A stretch of DNA of 25,375 nt from a virus: positions 1-25,375 of IMG/VR virus record IMGVR_UViG_3300030044_000073; one strand, 5' to 3'. The translations under genes were made by a program, and so were the position numbers. Under the pieces are notes generated by a model. The model searched no databases and was not told the origin of the DNA. It saw only the letters and a program-made list of their open reading frames with translations. Below, piece by piece: positions 1 to 6,851 of the stretch. Position 1 is the first letter of the stretch; every line of letters starts with the position of its first letter.

Positions 1-15
1 AACTGTTCTTTCTTT

Positions 16-231
16 TCAGGTTTCATTGTCTTCTGTGCTCATAAGATGGGTTACTTTTTGAATGGCGAAGATCATGCTTTCAACTGTTGCCGTGCGTCCT
101 GGTGCAATGCCAAACGCTTGAACCGTCTTTTCAGCGTGATCCACTTCCATCTGTTGAAGCTCCTCACGCTTTCTTTGGACTAGAGTTTCTCTCATCTTAT
201 AAAGTCTCAACTGCTTTTCTAACCTGCTCAT
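16..231 (-). CDS. small charged hypothetical protein (71 aa)
   Basis: I do not recognise this protein. It is 71 residues long. The N-terminal half is a basic and acidic helix-prone stretch (LEKQLRLYKMRETLVQRKREE) that could form a coiled coil. The ATG overlaps the stop codon of the upstream 45-residue gene as ATGA, and a clear GAGGAAG Shine-Dalgarno lies just before it, so it is probably translated by coupling. It is the last gene of the leftward operon visible here, and the operon may continue beyond the window edge. No catalytic motif, membrane segment or metal site is visible. Confidence 0.6.
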   Translation of the reverse strand: MSRLEKQLRLYKMRETLVQRKREELQQMEVDHAEKTVQAFGIAPGRTATVESMIFAIQKVTHLMSTEDNET

Positions 232-365
232 TTCTTCCTCATTATTTTGGTGTGGATGATTCTATCGTCTAACTCAATCTTGATTTCAGTTGTTGTCTTT
301 CCGAATGTCATTGACCACGTTGGCTCTGTTTTCTTTTTCCGAAATTTTCGTTTCTTAGAACGCAT
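228..365 (-). CDS. very small basic protein (45 aa)
   Basis: This is a 45-residue open frame that reads MRSKKRKFRKKK at its start, followed by a short beta-prone stretch (TWSMTFGKTTTEIKIELDD). A GAGG ribosome binding site lies about 9 nt upstream. Its stop overlaps the start of the next gene (ATGA), and its own start lies 11 nt inside the preceding small gene. This tight packing, together with the good ribosome site, is the reason to call it despite its size. The function is unknown; the Lys/Arg-rich head suggests nucleic-acid contact, which is inference only. Confidence 0.5.
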   Translation of the reverse strand: MRSKKRKFRKKKTEPTWSMTFGKTTTEIKIELDDRIIHTKIMRKK

Positions 366-486
366 CTTTACGCGCCTCACGTTCAAAAGACTCTTCACAC
401 TCGTTGCTTGGTGACGAATGAATCAAAGCCGTCACGAGGAACAAAGTCAATGCCGAGCATCCTAGGTAGAGATATACATAAGTCAT
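355..486 (-). CDS. single-helix membrane peptide (43 aa)
   Basis: This 43-residue frame starts MTYVYLYLGCSALTLFLVTALIH, which is one hydrophobic helix of about 20 residues, followed by a short charged tail (EESFEREARKDAF). An AGGGG ribosome site precedes the ATG, which sits 2 nt after the stop of the lipoprotein gene. The order lipoprotein followed by a one-helix membrane peptide invites comparison with two-component envelope pairs such as spanins. However, the tail is far too short for an inner-membrane spanin, so I do not assign that role. An inner-membrane location is inferred. Confidence 0.5.
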   Translation of the reverse strand: MTYVYLYLGCSALTLFLVTALIHSSPSNECEESFEREARKDAF

Positions 487-488
487 GT

Positions 489-971
489 TTAAACCCCTTG
501 AAGATTGTTCACGATCGATTGAACCGATCCGTTTTCCATATTGAGCGTGCAGTAGTTTGCACCGAAGGTGACTGAAGTTTGGTCAAGCACCTGAAACGTG
601 TCGCCACTATCCACACCAGAAGTATAGGTGACTGAAGCACCGCTTTCCGTCAACGTGTAATAGTAGCCATTCTCTTGAATCTCAATTGTGGTGGTAGCGC
701 TATTCCAAGTGGTGAGGGCCACACAGAGATTATAAGCCACAGTGTTGTTCTCTTCGGGAATGAAGCTCAAGTCCTGCACCTGTGGTGAAGGTGATGCACT
801 TGGTTGTGGGCTTGGCTGGCTTGTAGGTTCACTCGTTGGCTGAGAGACTGGACCACTCACAGGTGCGTTTGCTGGCAAGCTGATAGCATCAGCCTGTTCC
901 GATGATGCCGCGCCACCTTGGCAGCCTGACGAAATAAGAGCTAAAACACCTAAAGCAATTAAAGTTTTCAT
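489..971 (-). CDS. phage-encoded lipoprotein with Pro/Ser/Gln linker
   Basis: The N-terminus is a lipoprotein signal peptide with the lipobox ISSGC, the acylated cysteine being residue 17. A low-complexity linker rich in P, S, Q and T (about residues 38-66) leads to a C-terminal domain of about 95 residues with two cysteines (in YNLCVAL and NYCTLN) that could form a disulfide in the periplasm or at the outer membrane. The ribosome site AGGAAGG is strong and the start overlaps the stop of the upstream gene by 4 nt. Phage lipoproteins in early operons are sometimes superinfection-exclusion or host-modification factors. That role is inferred from context, and I recognise no family. Confidence 0.75.
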   Translation of the reverse strand: MKTLIALGVLALISSGCQGGAASSEQADAISLPANAPVSGPVSQPTSEPTSQPSPQPSASPSPQVQDLSFIPEENNTVAYNLCVALTTWNSATTTIEIQENGYYYTLTESGASVTYTSGVDSGDTFQVLDQTSVTFGANYCTLNMENGSVQSIVNNLQGV

Positions 972-1198
972 TTGACCTTCCTTCCAGTGAGACTGAAAAA
1001 TAAATCCGCTAAAACCTTTTGACGGGTGTAATCCTCATCGGCAGTCAACATCGCAACACCAAACTTCTGAGATAGGAAATCCGTAATGTGTGGCTCAATA
1101 TGAAGGGCTAGTTCTTCTCTTGGTCCACAGTTAGGCATGAACTGCTCAAGTCCATTCATGATCGCTTCCTTCAAACTCTTTGGTGTTCCGTTACACAT
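968..1198 (-). CDS. hypothetical protein (76 aa)
   Basis: This is a 76-residue soluble protein of unknown function with mixed charge and predicted helices and no obvious motif. It has two cysteines (C2 and C24) but no paired CxxC. A GGAG ribosome site stands about 10 nt before the ATG. The stop codon shares four bases with the start of the downstream lipoprotein gene, which places it in the same operon. Confidence 0.6.
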   Translation of the reverse strand: MCNGTPKSLKEAIMNGLEQFMPNCGPREELALHIEPHITDFLSQKFGVAMLTADEDYTRQKVLADLFFSLTGRKVK

Positions 1199-1205
1199 TC
1201 TCTGT

Positions 1206-1346
1206 TTACTCCGTTACCGTCTGTTCAACGTAATAATCTACTGGCTGCTCTTGCTTTGATGGGTCCTGATCACTCCAATCCGTTTGGGGTTGAAGTGCTG
1301 GGCTTGCGTTCGTGATATTCATCATCAGTACAATTGCTGTTACCAT
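1206..1346 (-). CDS. possible small secreted or membrane peptide (46 aa)
   Basis: A 46-residue frame begins MVTAIVLMMNITNASPALQ, which looks like a signal peptide or short membrane segment, and continues with an acidic, Gln-rich tail. Its stop lies just before the ribosome site of the next gene. There is no convincing Shine-Dalgarno. The start instead lies about 6 nt after a -10-like box, so any transcript from that promoter would be close to leaderless. This is a weak call supported by position and composition only. Confidence 0.35.
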   Translation of the reverse strand: MVTAIVLMMNITNASPALQPQTDWSDQDPSKQEQPVDYYVEQTVTE

Positions 1347-1352
1347 AAGAAG

Positions 1353-1381
1353 AGTATGACATAGTAATACAACGTTGTCAA
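1353..1381 (-). promoter_or_regulatory. candidate sigma70-type promoter
   Basis: On the minus strand a perfect TTGACA (1376-1381) is followed by exactly 17 bp and then CATACT (1353-1358), a 4 of 6 match to TATAAT. The -35 box overlaps the stop codon of the HNH gene. It would drive the small-gene and lipoprotein cluster to the left independently of the primase transcript. No activator or operator site is obvious. Confidence 0.45.
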
Positions 1382-1758
1382 CTGTCCATGAAAGAAGTCT
1401 TCCGCCTACGTTTTACACCAATGTCGCTCAAGACACACTTTTCCTCATTCTCCCTGTTCGTTTTAAGCTGATGACAGTCTCCACAAAGCCCCTGTAAACC
1501 TTTCGACGTGCAAAAAAGCCTTTTAATGAAGCCGTCACTGTCCACAGGGCCACACGCTATAATATGATCAATCTTAATCTTCGCTGTGCGGGTGTCACAC
1601 TTCTCACACCAAGTGAACCCTTCTTTATCCGTACAACGCTTTACACATGTCTGCCGGGGTTTCGATTGATACCAGACTTTTCTAATGGCCGAGTCGATTC
1701 TCTTGCGCTCATGTGGACCCAAACCATCAAATGGGGTGGCTTTTTGTCTTTTTGCCAT
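1378..1758 (-). CDS. HNH endonuclease
   Basis: This 126-residue protein has the layout of a small zinc-braced HNH nuclease. A first cysteine pair CEKC (51-54) is followed by the DH core (IDHI, 63-66, with H65 as the expected catalytic histidine), then LCGDCHQLKTNREN (about 91-104) with the second cysteine pair and the closing Asn and His ligands. HNH proteins of this kind nick or cut DNA. In phages they are usually near terminase genes, but this one sits next to the primase-helicase gene, which fits a role in replication, recombination or homing equally well. Its start overlaps the previous stop as TGATG. The C-terminal tail is strongly basic. Confidence 0.85.
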   Translation of the reverse strand: MAKRQKATPFDGLGPHERKRIDSAIRKVWYQSKPRQTCVKRCTDKEGFTWCEKCDTRTAKIKIDHIIACGPVDSDGFIKRLFCTSKGLQGLCGDCHQLKTNRENEEKCVLSDIGVKRRRKTSFMDS

Positions 1759-2108
1759 CAGTGTAACCCCCTTAACCGCTCAGTGTAACCGTTCAGGGCA
1801 CTTGGCAATGTGGCTTCTGACCCTTGTTTTCCCATCACTTCTGAAATTGTAACCGCCGTAACGCCTGTAACGCCTGTTTTCTTATGCGCGGGTACGCGCG
1901 CCCTCACGCGCCCACATACGCACGCGCTACATTGTATTACTCTACTACTAGTATAGATATTATATAGATATATAGAGGTTACAAAGGTTACACATACAAT
2001 AATAACATTTAAAAGCACTATACCTATCCACTTTTTGGTGTAACCCCTACGTGTTAAAATAGAGGTAACAGAGCGGTTATTGCGGTTACATCGTTTATTC
2101 TTTCTCAT
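1758..2108 (-). CDS. doubtful ORF (116 aa) across the repeat block
   Basis: The frame starts with an ATGA overlap on the primase stop, so it could be translated by coupling. Residues 1-25 are basic, 26-50 form one hydrophobic helix (IGIVLLNVIIVCVTFVTSIY) and the remainder is low complexity (GVTGVTAVT). Most of the odd composition follows from GTAAC-type DNA repeats beneath it, which occur in more than one frame and both orientations. I therefore think the DNA signal came first and the protein may be a by-product. If it is made, it would be a one-helix membrane protein of unknown role. Confidence 0.35.
   Translation of the reverse strand: MRKNKRCNRNNRSVTSILTRRGYTKKWIGIVLLNVIIVCVTFVTSIYLYNIYTSSRVIQCSACVCGRVRARVPAHKKTGVTGVTAVTISEVMGKQGSEATLPSALNGYTERLRGLH
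1759..2090. repeat. GTAAC/TGTAACC iteron cluster, candidate replication origin
   Basis: Ten copies of GTAAC or its complement lie in about 330 bp: plus orientation at 1763, 1785, 1849, 1858, 1867, 2040 and 2065; minus orientation at 1978, 1987 and 2085. Seven are extended to the exact heptamer TGTAACC/GGTTACA. CAGTGTAACC is present twice, 22 bp apart (1759 and 1781), and GTAACGCCT twice in tandem (1858 and 1867). A very AT-rich run at about 1945-1980 lies between the two arms, and a GC-rich, alternating purine-pyrimidine tract with a GCGCG/CGCGC hairpin lies at 1886-1899. Repeats plus an AT-rich melting zone next to the primase-helicase gene are typical of phage and plasmid origins. The origin role is inference. 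Confidence 0.55.
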
Positions 2109-4264
2109 TTCTTAACCCACACCTTCTGAATAACATTGTTTTCAACACGCTTGGTGATTGGACGATACTTCAAGCGTCTCATGATCTTTCCGATCCGTCT
2201 TCCTTCAACTAATGACGGAGTTCCGTTTGACATGGTGATAGCTCTGAAAAGCTCAAGAGACTTAAAGTGATCAGCGTTCTCTTCTTTATCGGTGATTTCT
2301 TTAATAAGTGGTTCCCACACATCCACCTCAAAACGCTTTTCCTGTTCCCCCCGCGCAACGAGTTCTAAATCCTTGGGCAAGTAAAGCTTCTCACCGAGTT
2401 CATATCTGTACTTTGCTTCTGCCCAGAGTTGATCGCGATTGTCCTTTAACCACTGACGACGCGCTTGACCTACCCTCACAGGCCAGTAACGACGATTGCC
2501 CGTCTCATCCGTCAGGTATTCTTGATCATTCGTTGAGCCGATGAAGATACACTGGCGAGGGTAGTCCTGAGCACGCCTTTCATAGCTTAAGCGCACCCGA
2601 TCCACTTGCCTTGAGATGAATGCTTTCACCGCTTCCGCTTCTCTGCCCCGGATCGAATCAAGCTCACCCACTTCAATGATCCACTTGCCCATCATCTGAT
2701 CAACAACGTCTTTGTTGTGAATGTCACCAAGAGAGTCTGCAAACCAAGAAGCGCCTGTTAGCTCACGTAAGCCCATCGACTTACCTTCACCCTGGTTTCC
2801 TTCAAACACTGTCATGTAATCAAACTTGCACCCCGGCTCATAAATACGAGCCACAGCTGCACACAAGATTTTTCTACCCACAGCTTTAATATAGTCTTCC
2901 GGGCCTTGAGCCCGAAATGCATCAAAGAGCCAGTGATCAAGTCTCGGCACCCCATCCCACTCCAAACGCTCAAGGTAGGCTTTTACGGGATGAAACTTAT
3001 ATTGCTGGGCAAGTAGCGTATGAGCTTCAAAACAAGTTTCCTTAGCTGGCTCAAAGCGATGGTGACAAGCAAGATGATGCTTCAAAGCCAAGTCATCCGT
3101 ACCCGCAAGCTCACGATCTTTTTGCCCCCCGTAAACGGTGTCTTTTAAGAAGTAAGGTCGATTAGTAAACTCGTTGAAGCCCACTACTCCACCTTCACTC
3201 ATCTTTTTTTCAAGTCCAAACATGACGTTTCTCAGAGTCGTCTTTGGCTTCATATTGCCATCGAGATCAGGAAAGTTCATGGCCGCTTCTTCTTTCACCA
3301 GCTTCAAAGCTTTCTTTGGTGTGAGTTTGGGTAAGTGAGAATAATCTTCAGCTCGCTCAAACATGCGAAGTGGGTTTGTTTCATATCGCGCTTTTTGAAG
3401 CGTGTACTTATCTAACCACTTAACAGCCTTTGAGCGATCACGAGACTGCGTGTGCTCAAACGCTGCATCGCTGATCCAGTTGTTCTCGTCACTTAAGACA
3501 GAAAGGATTTCATTGTCCGTGAAATCCTTTCTGCACATCTTCATCGCAATAGAGAGAAGTTCAGCACTGCGATCAGTAACACCCTCACCATCAATAATCT
3601 TTTTGATGGTAGGAACATCAAGCTTTGATGAATAGAGATCAACGTCTACAGCTCGAAAGGATCGCGTTCCTGATAAAGTGTGTTCATCGCTCTTTTCATT
3701 TCGGCGCTGGCTTGCTGATTCTCGAAACGATTTGAAGTTTTTGGTTTCGATGAGTGGGAAATCGTTTGGCCTACCGCCGCGCCACTCGTAAGCTGAGCCG
3801 TTGGGGTGGATCGACGTAGGAAGAACCATTTGGCGACCCGTAGAGTACGCGCATATTTCCCACTTGTTTTTGTGCTTTGCGATTTCCACCATTTGGAAAG
3901 GCTCACGAGATACAGCATAAATATGCCTTGAGCCGTTACCACTGCCACTAAGAACCACAGGAGCATTTTGTAAGCTGTTTCCATTCATCACCTCTTTTAA
4001 TTTTGTTAATGCTTCTTTTTTATACTTTGGATTTTTCACATCCACATCAATGCAGAAGAGAAAGCCATCGGATAGCTTGGAAGTCTCACCGAGTCTTACG
4101 CCTACATTGTATGACGGATTGAATTCAGACTTAAGTTCACCCCATGGCTTTCTTGGCCCCGTTGTCCACTTGTTTCCAATCGGACGTTTCTCACGTGGGT
4201 GAAGATAGATGAGCGAGAACCCTAAGTTATAAAGCTTCTTCAACTCTGAAAGCTTCAAGCTCAT
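2105..4264 (-). CDS. primase-polymerase / VapE-type helicase
   Basis: This is a 719-residue two-domain replication protein. The N-terminal part resembles the bifunctional primase/polymerase (Prim-Pol) fold: the acidic pair in FCIDVDVKNP (about 70-79), the following SGSGNGSRHIY histidine motif (about 106-116) and MVLPTSIHPNG. The C-terminal part is a virulence-associated E (VapE/DUF3987-like) superfamily 3-type helicase: LERLEWDGVPRLD (about 431-443), Walker A EGNQGEGKS (about 488-496), Walker B-like WIIEVGELD (about 528-536), sensor IFIGSTND (about 573-580) and the arginine stretch TGNRRYWP. It should prime and unwind phage DNA. It overlaps the upstream regulator gene by 4 nt (ATGA) and is followed by the repeat block that may be its origin. 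Confidence 0.9.
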   Translation of the reverse strand: MSLKLSELKKLYNLGFSLIYLHPREKRPIGNKWTTGPRKPWGELKSEFNPSYNVGVRLGETSKLSDGFLFCIDVDVKNPKYKKEALTKLKEVMNGNSLQNAPVVLSGSGNGSRHIYAVSREPFQMVEIAKHKNKWEICAYSTGRQMVLPTSIHPNGSAYEWRGGRPNDFPLIETKNFKSFRESASQRRNEKSDEHTLSGTRSFRAVDVDLYSSKLDVPTIKKIIDGEGVTDRSAELLSIAMKMCRKDFTDNEILSVLSDENNWISDAAFEHTQSRDRSKAVKWLDKYTLQKARYETNPLRMFERAEDYSHLPKLTPKKALKLVKEEAAMNFPDLDGNMKPKTTLRNVMFGLEKKMSEGGVVGFNEFTNRPYFLKDTVYGGQKDRELAGTDDLALKHHLACHHRFEPAKETCFEAHTLLAQQYKFHPVKAYLERLEWDGVPRLDHWLFDAFRAQGPEDYIKAVGRKILCAAVARIYEPGCKFDYMTVFEGNQGEGKSMGLRELTGASWFADSLGDIHNKDVVDQMMGKWIIEVGELDSIRGREAEAVKAFISRQVDRVRLSYERRAQDYPRQCIFIGSTNDQEYLTDETGNRRYWPVRVGQARRQWLKDNRDQLWAEAKYRYELGEKLYLPKDLELVARGEQEKRFEVDVWEPLIKEITDKEENADHFKSLELFRAITMSNGTPSLVEGRRIGKIMRRLKYRPITKRVENNVIQKVWVKK

Positions 4265-4518
4265 TGGACACCTAAAGTTTTGCAGTTCTTCACAAGATCA
4301 TTTTCAGAGACATGCCCCGCAAGAATCATCAGCTCAATAAAATCGAGTCGATATATTTTGCAAAGCGCTTTGAGTTTCTTTGGACTTGGAGTTGCCCCAC
4401 GTTCGATCGCACTAATGTACGTCGCCGCGATGGTGTCGTTACTCAGCTTCTCTATGTCGCTGAGTGACAAACCTTTTTGGTGTCTTGCATCTCGCAAGAC
4501 TACAGAGAGTTTATTCAT
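4261..4518 (-). CDS. Xre-family helix-turn-helix regulator
   Basis: This is an 84-residue protein that is almost entirely one HTH_3/Xre domain: LRDARHQKGLSLSDIEKLS gives helices 1 and 2, and AATYISAIERGATPSPKKL the recognition helix and its follow-on. It lacks the C-terminal peptidase or dimerisation domain of lambda-type repressors, so it is more like Cro or a small plasmid-type regulator. I chose the ATG at 4518 because GGGGAA lies at the right distance; a GTG six codons further upstream has no better site. Its gene is the first of the leftward operon and faces the SNF2 operon, so it probably controls the divergent region and its own operon. Confidence 0.85.
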   Translation of the reverse strand: MNKLSVVLRDARHQKGLSLSDIEKLSNDTIAATYISAIERGATPSPKKLKALCKIYRLDFIELMILAGHVSENDLVKNCKTLGVQ

Positions 4519-4680
4519 TGGAATTCCCCACACTTGATTAGGACTTAACTACAGTCGGTATGCACAACGTAGATGGGCAATTCAAAAAAAGATAGATCAT
4601 CGTGCAAATAAAGATTGCCAATATTTCTTTTTGCAATTAGGTTTCAAATCACTGAACGAAAGTGTGTGGGGAATAAGAAC
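4519..4680. promoter_or_regulatory. divergent control region with inverted repeats
   Basis: This stretch separates the leftward regulator gene from the rightward SNF2 gene. It holds a perfect 11-bp inverted repeat: ATTCCCCACAC at 4523-4533 and GTGTGGGGAAT at 4664-4674. Each arm also contains the GGGGAA ribosome site of the gene on its side. A second, imperfect dyad (9 of 12 pairs) lies at 4604-4615 and 4623-4634 (GCAAATAAAGAT and ATTTCTTTTTGC). Both are candidate operators for the Xre protein. I could not identify strong -35/-10 pairs for either direction. Confidence 0.5.
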
Positions 4681-6252
4681 ATGGGCACGTTGAGCTATCT
4701 CAACTCAAAATTTTACTTTCACACGTCACAAGCGTGTGAACGTGATGAAGCTCTTAAAGCTGGGCTGAAATTTGATGCTGAAACTCTTCGATGGGTAACG
4801 CGCAATTTCGACAAGGCCCGCTTACTCAGGCGGTTTGCAGACGGTAGTGCTGAACGAAAATTAAAAAATCACTTCATCACGGATCTCACACCGCCTGAGT
4901 TTCTTATTTATCCCGATCACCTGGCACCAAGGTCCTGGCAAGTCGAATCAGCGTGGCATTGTTTGACACGCACACCAAGCTATGTCGCTGACGAAGCAGG
5001 GCTTGGAAAGACTGCAACGGCCATCATCGCTATAAACTCTTCACCGGGTAAGACGTTGATCGTGTGCCCGCCTTATCTTCGCTACAATTGGCAAAATGAA
5101 GTGAGCGCATGGGCAGCGGGCAAGATGGAGCATTTCGTGCGTGCATCTCTCAGGGTGATTGAAGACGCTGAATCAGCGAGTTTTGAATCAGACATTACGA
5201 TCTTGCCTGATTCTCTTCTGACAAACGGAGTAGTGCAAAAGAAGCTATCGGCGTTCCGCTTCAAGTGGCTCATCGTTGATGAAGCTCACCGATATAAGAC
5301 TGACGACGCTCAAAGAACAACAGCCCTTTTAGGAGATGAAAAAGAATATGGACTCACCGCCCTTGCGGAAAGAACGGTTTTGCTGTCCGGCACACCTATC
5401 CCGAACGGTAGGCCAATCGAGCTGTACCCAGTGCTCTCTCGTCTCGCACCTGAATCAATCCTTTTCAGGGATGCTGAAAGATACTGGAAAGATTTTTGTG
5501 GTGGTAAGTCAGTCACTCGTTATGAAGGACGGCGAGCCATTGTTAACCGCGACCTTCAAGGAGCTTCAAATCTCAAAGCCCTCAGACGCGAACTTAGACG
5601 AAAGTTCATGGTTAGGCATCTAAAGAAAAACTGTCTCAAAGAGCTAGGACCAAAAACCCGCCAAATACTATTTTTGAACGAACCGGGGATTGGCATTAAA
5701 GCGCTTGAGAAAGAAATCCTCACCAATCATGAATTGGAAGACTTGATCGGTGAGGATTATAATTTAGGCGATATTGCTCGCTATAGGCGTGAAGTCGGCG
5801 AAGTGAAACAACTGCCAGCGTTCAGGTTCATCAAAGACAAGTTAGATGAGACGGGTGAGAAGATCGTGGTGTCGGCTTATCACATCGAGACGGTAAACTT
5901 TCTTCACCGGCATCTTGCAAAGTACAACGCGCTCAAGATTCAAGGCGGCATGTCTGCAAAGGTTAAATCATCGGTCGTTGCTGAATTTCAAAACAACCCG
6001 AAGGTGCGTGTTGTTGTGGGCAACACTCTTGCTATGGGTTTGGGTAACACACTGACGAAAGCCCCGATCTTTGTTTCGGTTGAACCTGAGTGGACACCCG
6101 GCACCAATGAACAAATGGAAGATCGCATTCACCGCATCTCGCAAGAGAAACACGTTTACTGCATTTACTTGGTTTTAAGAAATAGTCTCGATGAGAGGAT
6201 GTTACATCGAGCCTTGAGCAAAGAAGAAAACATCCAAACTGTAATGGCTTGA
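4681..6252 (+). CDS. SNF2-family DNA helicase/translocase
   Basis: This is a 523-residue phage SNF2/SMARCAL1-like ATPase. Motifs in order are: a short N-terminal domain (about 1-65, FYFHTSQACERDEALKAG), SWQVESAW Q-motif region, Walker A DEAGLGKT (104-111), TLIVCPP, DEAH box (200-203), LLSGTP (about 234-239), then the second RecA lobe with KIVVSAYH, QGGMS, VVVGNTLAMGLGNTL and motif VI EDRIHRISQ (480-488). These enzymes move on double-stranded DNA and remodel forks or bound proteins rather than unwinding processively. I start at the ATG with GGGGAA about 8-10 nt upstream; a TTG at 4615 in the same frame has no ribosome site. It opens the rightward DNA-metabolism operon. Confidence 0.9.
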   Translation: MGTLSYLNSKFYFHTSQACERDEALKAGLKFDAETLRWVTRNFDKARLLRRFADGSAERKLKNHFITDLTPPEFLIYPDHLAPRSWQVESAWHCLTRTPSYVADEAGLGKTATAIIAINSSPGKTLIVCPPYLRYNWQNEVSAWAAGKMEHFVRASLRVIEDAESASFESDITILPDSLLTNGVVQKKLSAFRFKWLIVDEAHRYKTDDAQRTTALLGDEKEYGLTALAERTVLLSGTPIPNGRPIELYPVLSRLAPESILFRDAERYWKDFCGGKSVTRYEGRRAIVNRDLQGASNLKALRRELRRKFMVRHLKKNCLKELGPKTRQILFLNEPGIGIKALEKEILTNHELEDLIGEDYNLGDIARYRREVGEVKQLPAFRFIKDKLDETGEKIVVSAYHIETVNFLHRHLAKYNALKIQGGMSAKVKSSVVAEFQNNPKVRVVVGNTLAMGLGNTLTKAPIFVSVEPEWTPGTNEQMEDRIHRISQEKHVYCIYLVLRNSLDERMLHRALSKEENIQTVMA

Positions 6253-6266
6253 AAGGAACGACTCGC

Positions 6267-6848
6267 ATGAAACTGACAGTACACTTAGAAGGAAAAACAA
6301 AAGCGGATCTCGCAAAGGGCTTGAAAGCTCACTTGGCACTTTTTCAAAATGACGAAGAGACTGACGCAATCGATGTGTCAAGCCTTGGGAAAAAAGGAAA
6401 GAAGAAACCACTAAAGACTGTGGACGCTGACGAAGATGAAGACTTTGGAAGTGAACCCTTGGATGAAGAGGACCTTGACGATGGCGAGGACGATGAAGAG
6501 GAAGAAGACGCGCCGACAAAAAGAGCTGGAAAGTCTGGGCCTGTTCGGAGTGGAAAGAAGCAATCCAAAAAAGTGGACACTGAACAAACCGAAGAAACTG
6601 ACGATGAAGAAGATGAGGAAGGCTCTGAAGGAGATGATGAAGCTGATGAACCGTCAGTGAGCTTTCAAGACGTGAGAGCGGCCCTGAATAAGTACGGTGA
6701 GAAGCATCCTGATCAAGCTCGCGCAATTCTTTCCACGTTCAACATCAAGTCGCCAAAAGAGTTGTCAGCTAAGCACAACGAAAAATATTGGGAACCCGTG
6801 TACCGCAAGGTTATGGCCAAGATCAAAGCAGCTAAGAAAAGGAAGTGA
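6267..6848 (+). CDS. acidic phage protein with C-terminal helical domain
   Basis: This is a 193-residue protein with a basic N-terminus, a long central stretch of D/E broken by short K/R patches (about residues 45-135), and a C-terminal domain of about 60 residues (VSFQDVRAALNKYGEKHPDQ onwards, ending in KAAKKRK). The C-terminal pattern, with a phrase like ARAILSTFNIKSPKELS, resembles a small helical domain found at the end of phage replication or recombination accessory proteins. I cannot name the family. GAAAGGAACG provides the ribosome site 6 nt from the chosen ATG; starting at the in-frame TTG 18 nt earlier would leave it inside the gene. It follows SNF2 closely and may be a partner or DNA mimic, which is inference. 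Confidence 0.75.
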   Translation: MKLTVHLEGKTKADLAKGLKAHLALFQNDEETDAIDVSSLGKKGKKKPLKTVDADEDEDFGSEPLDEEDLDDGEDDEEEEDAPTKRAGKSGPVRSGKKQSKKVDTEQTEETDDEEDEEGSEGDDEADEPSVSFQDVRAALNKYGEKHPDQARAILSTFNIKSPKELSAKHNEKYWEPVYRKVMAKIKAAKKRK

Positions 6849-6851
6849 TTT

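Noticed and set aside
1759-2090. CRISPR array
   Set aside because: The repeats are 5-10 bp, irregularly spaced and in both orientations, with no unique 30-bp spacers and no cas genes.
3646-3984. 112-residue open frame on the minus strand inside the primase gene
   Set aside because: It lies in another frame of the same strand within a strongly conserved replication protein, has no ribosome site and looks like a by-product of coding composition.
4615-4680. extension of the SNF2 gene to a TTG start
   Set aside because: The TTG has no ribosome site and lies inside the regulatory dyad; the ATG at 4681 has GGGGAA.
6202-6726. 174-residue Ser/Leu/His-rich frame opposite the acidic protein
   Set aside because: It is the antisense of D/E-rich codons, which read as Ser, Leu and His; no homology pattern or ribosome site supports it.
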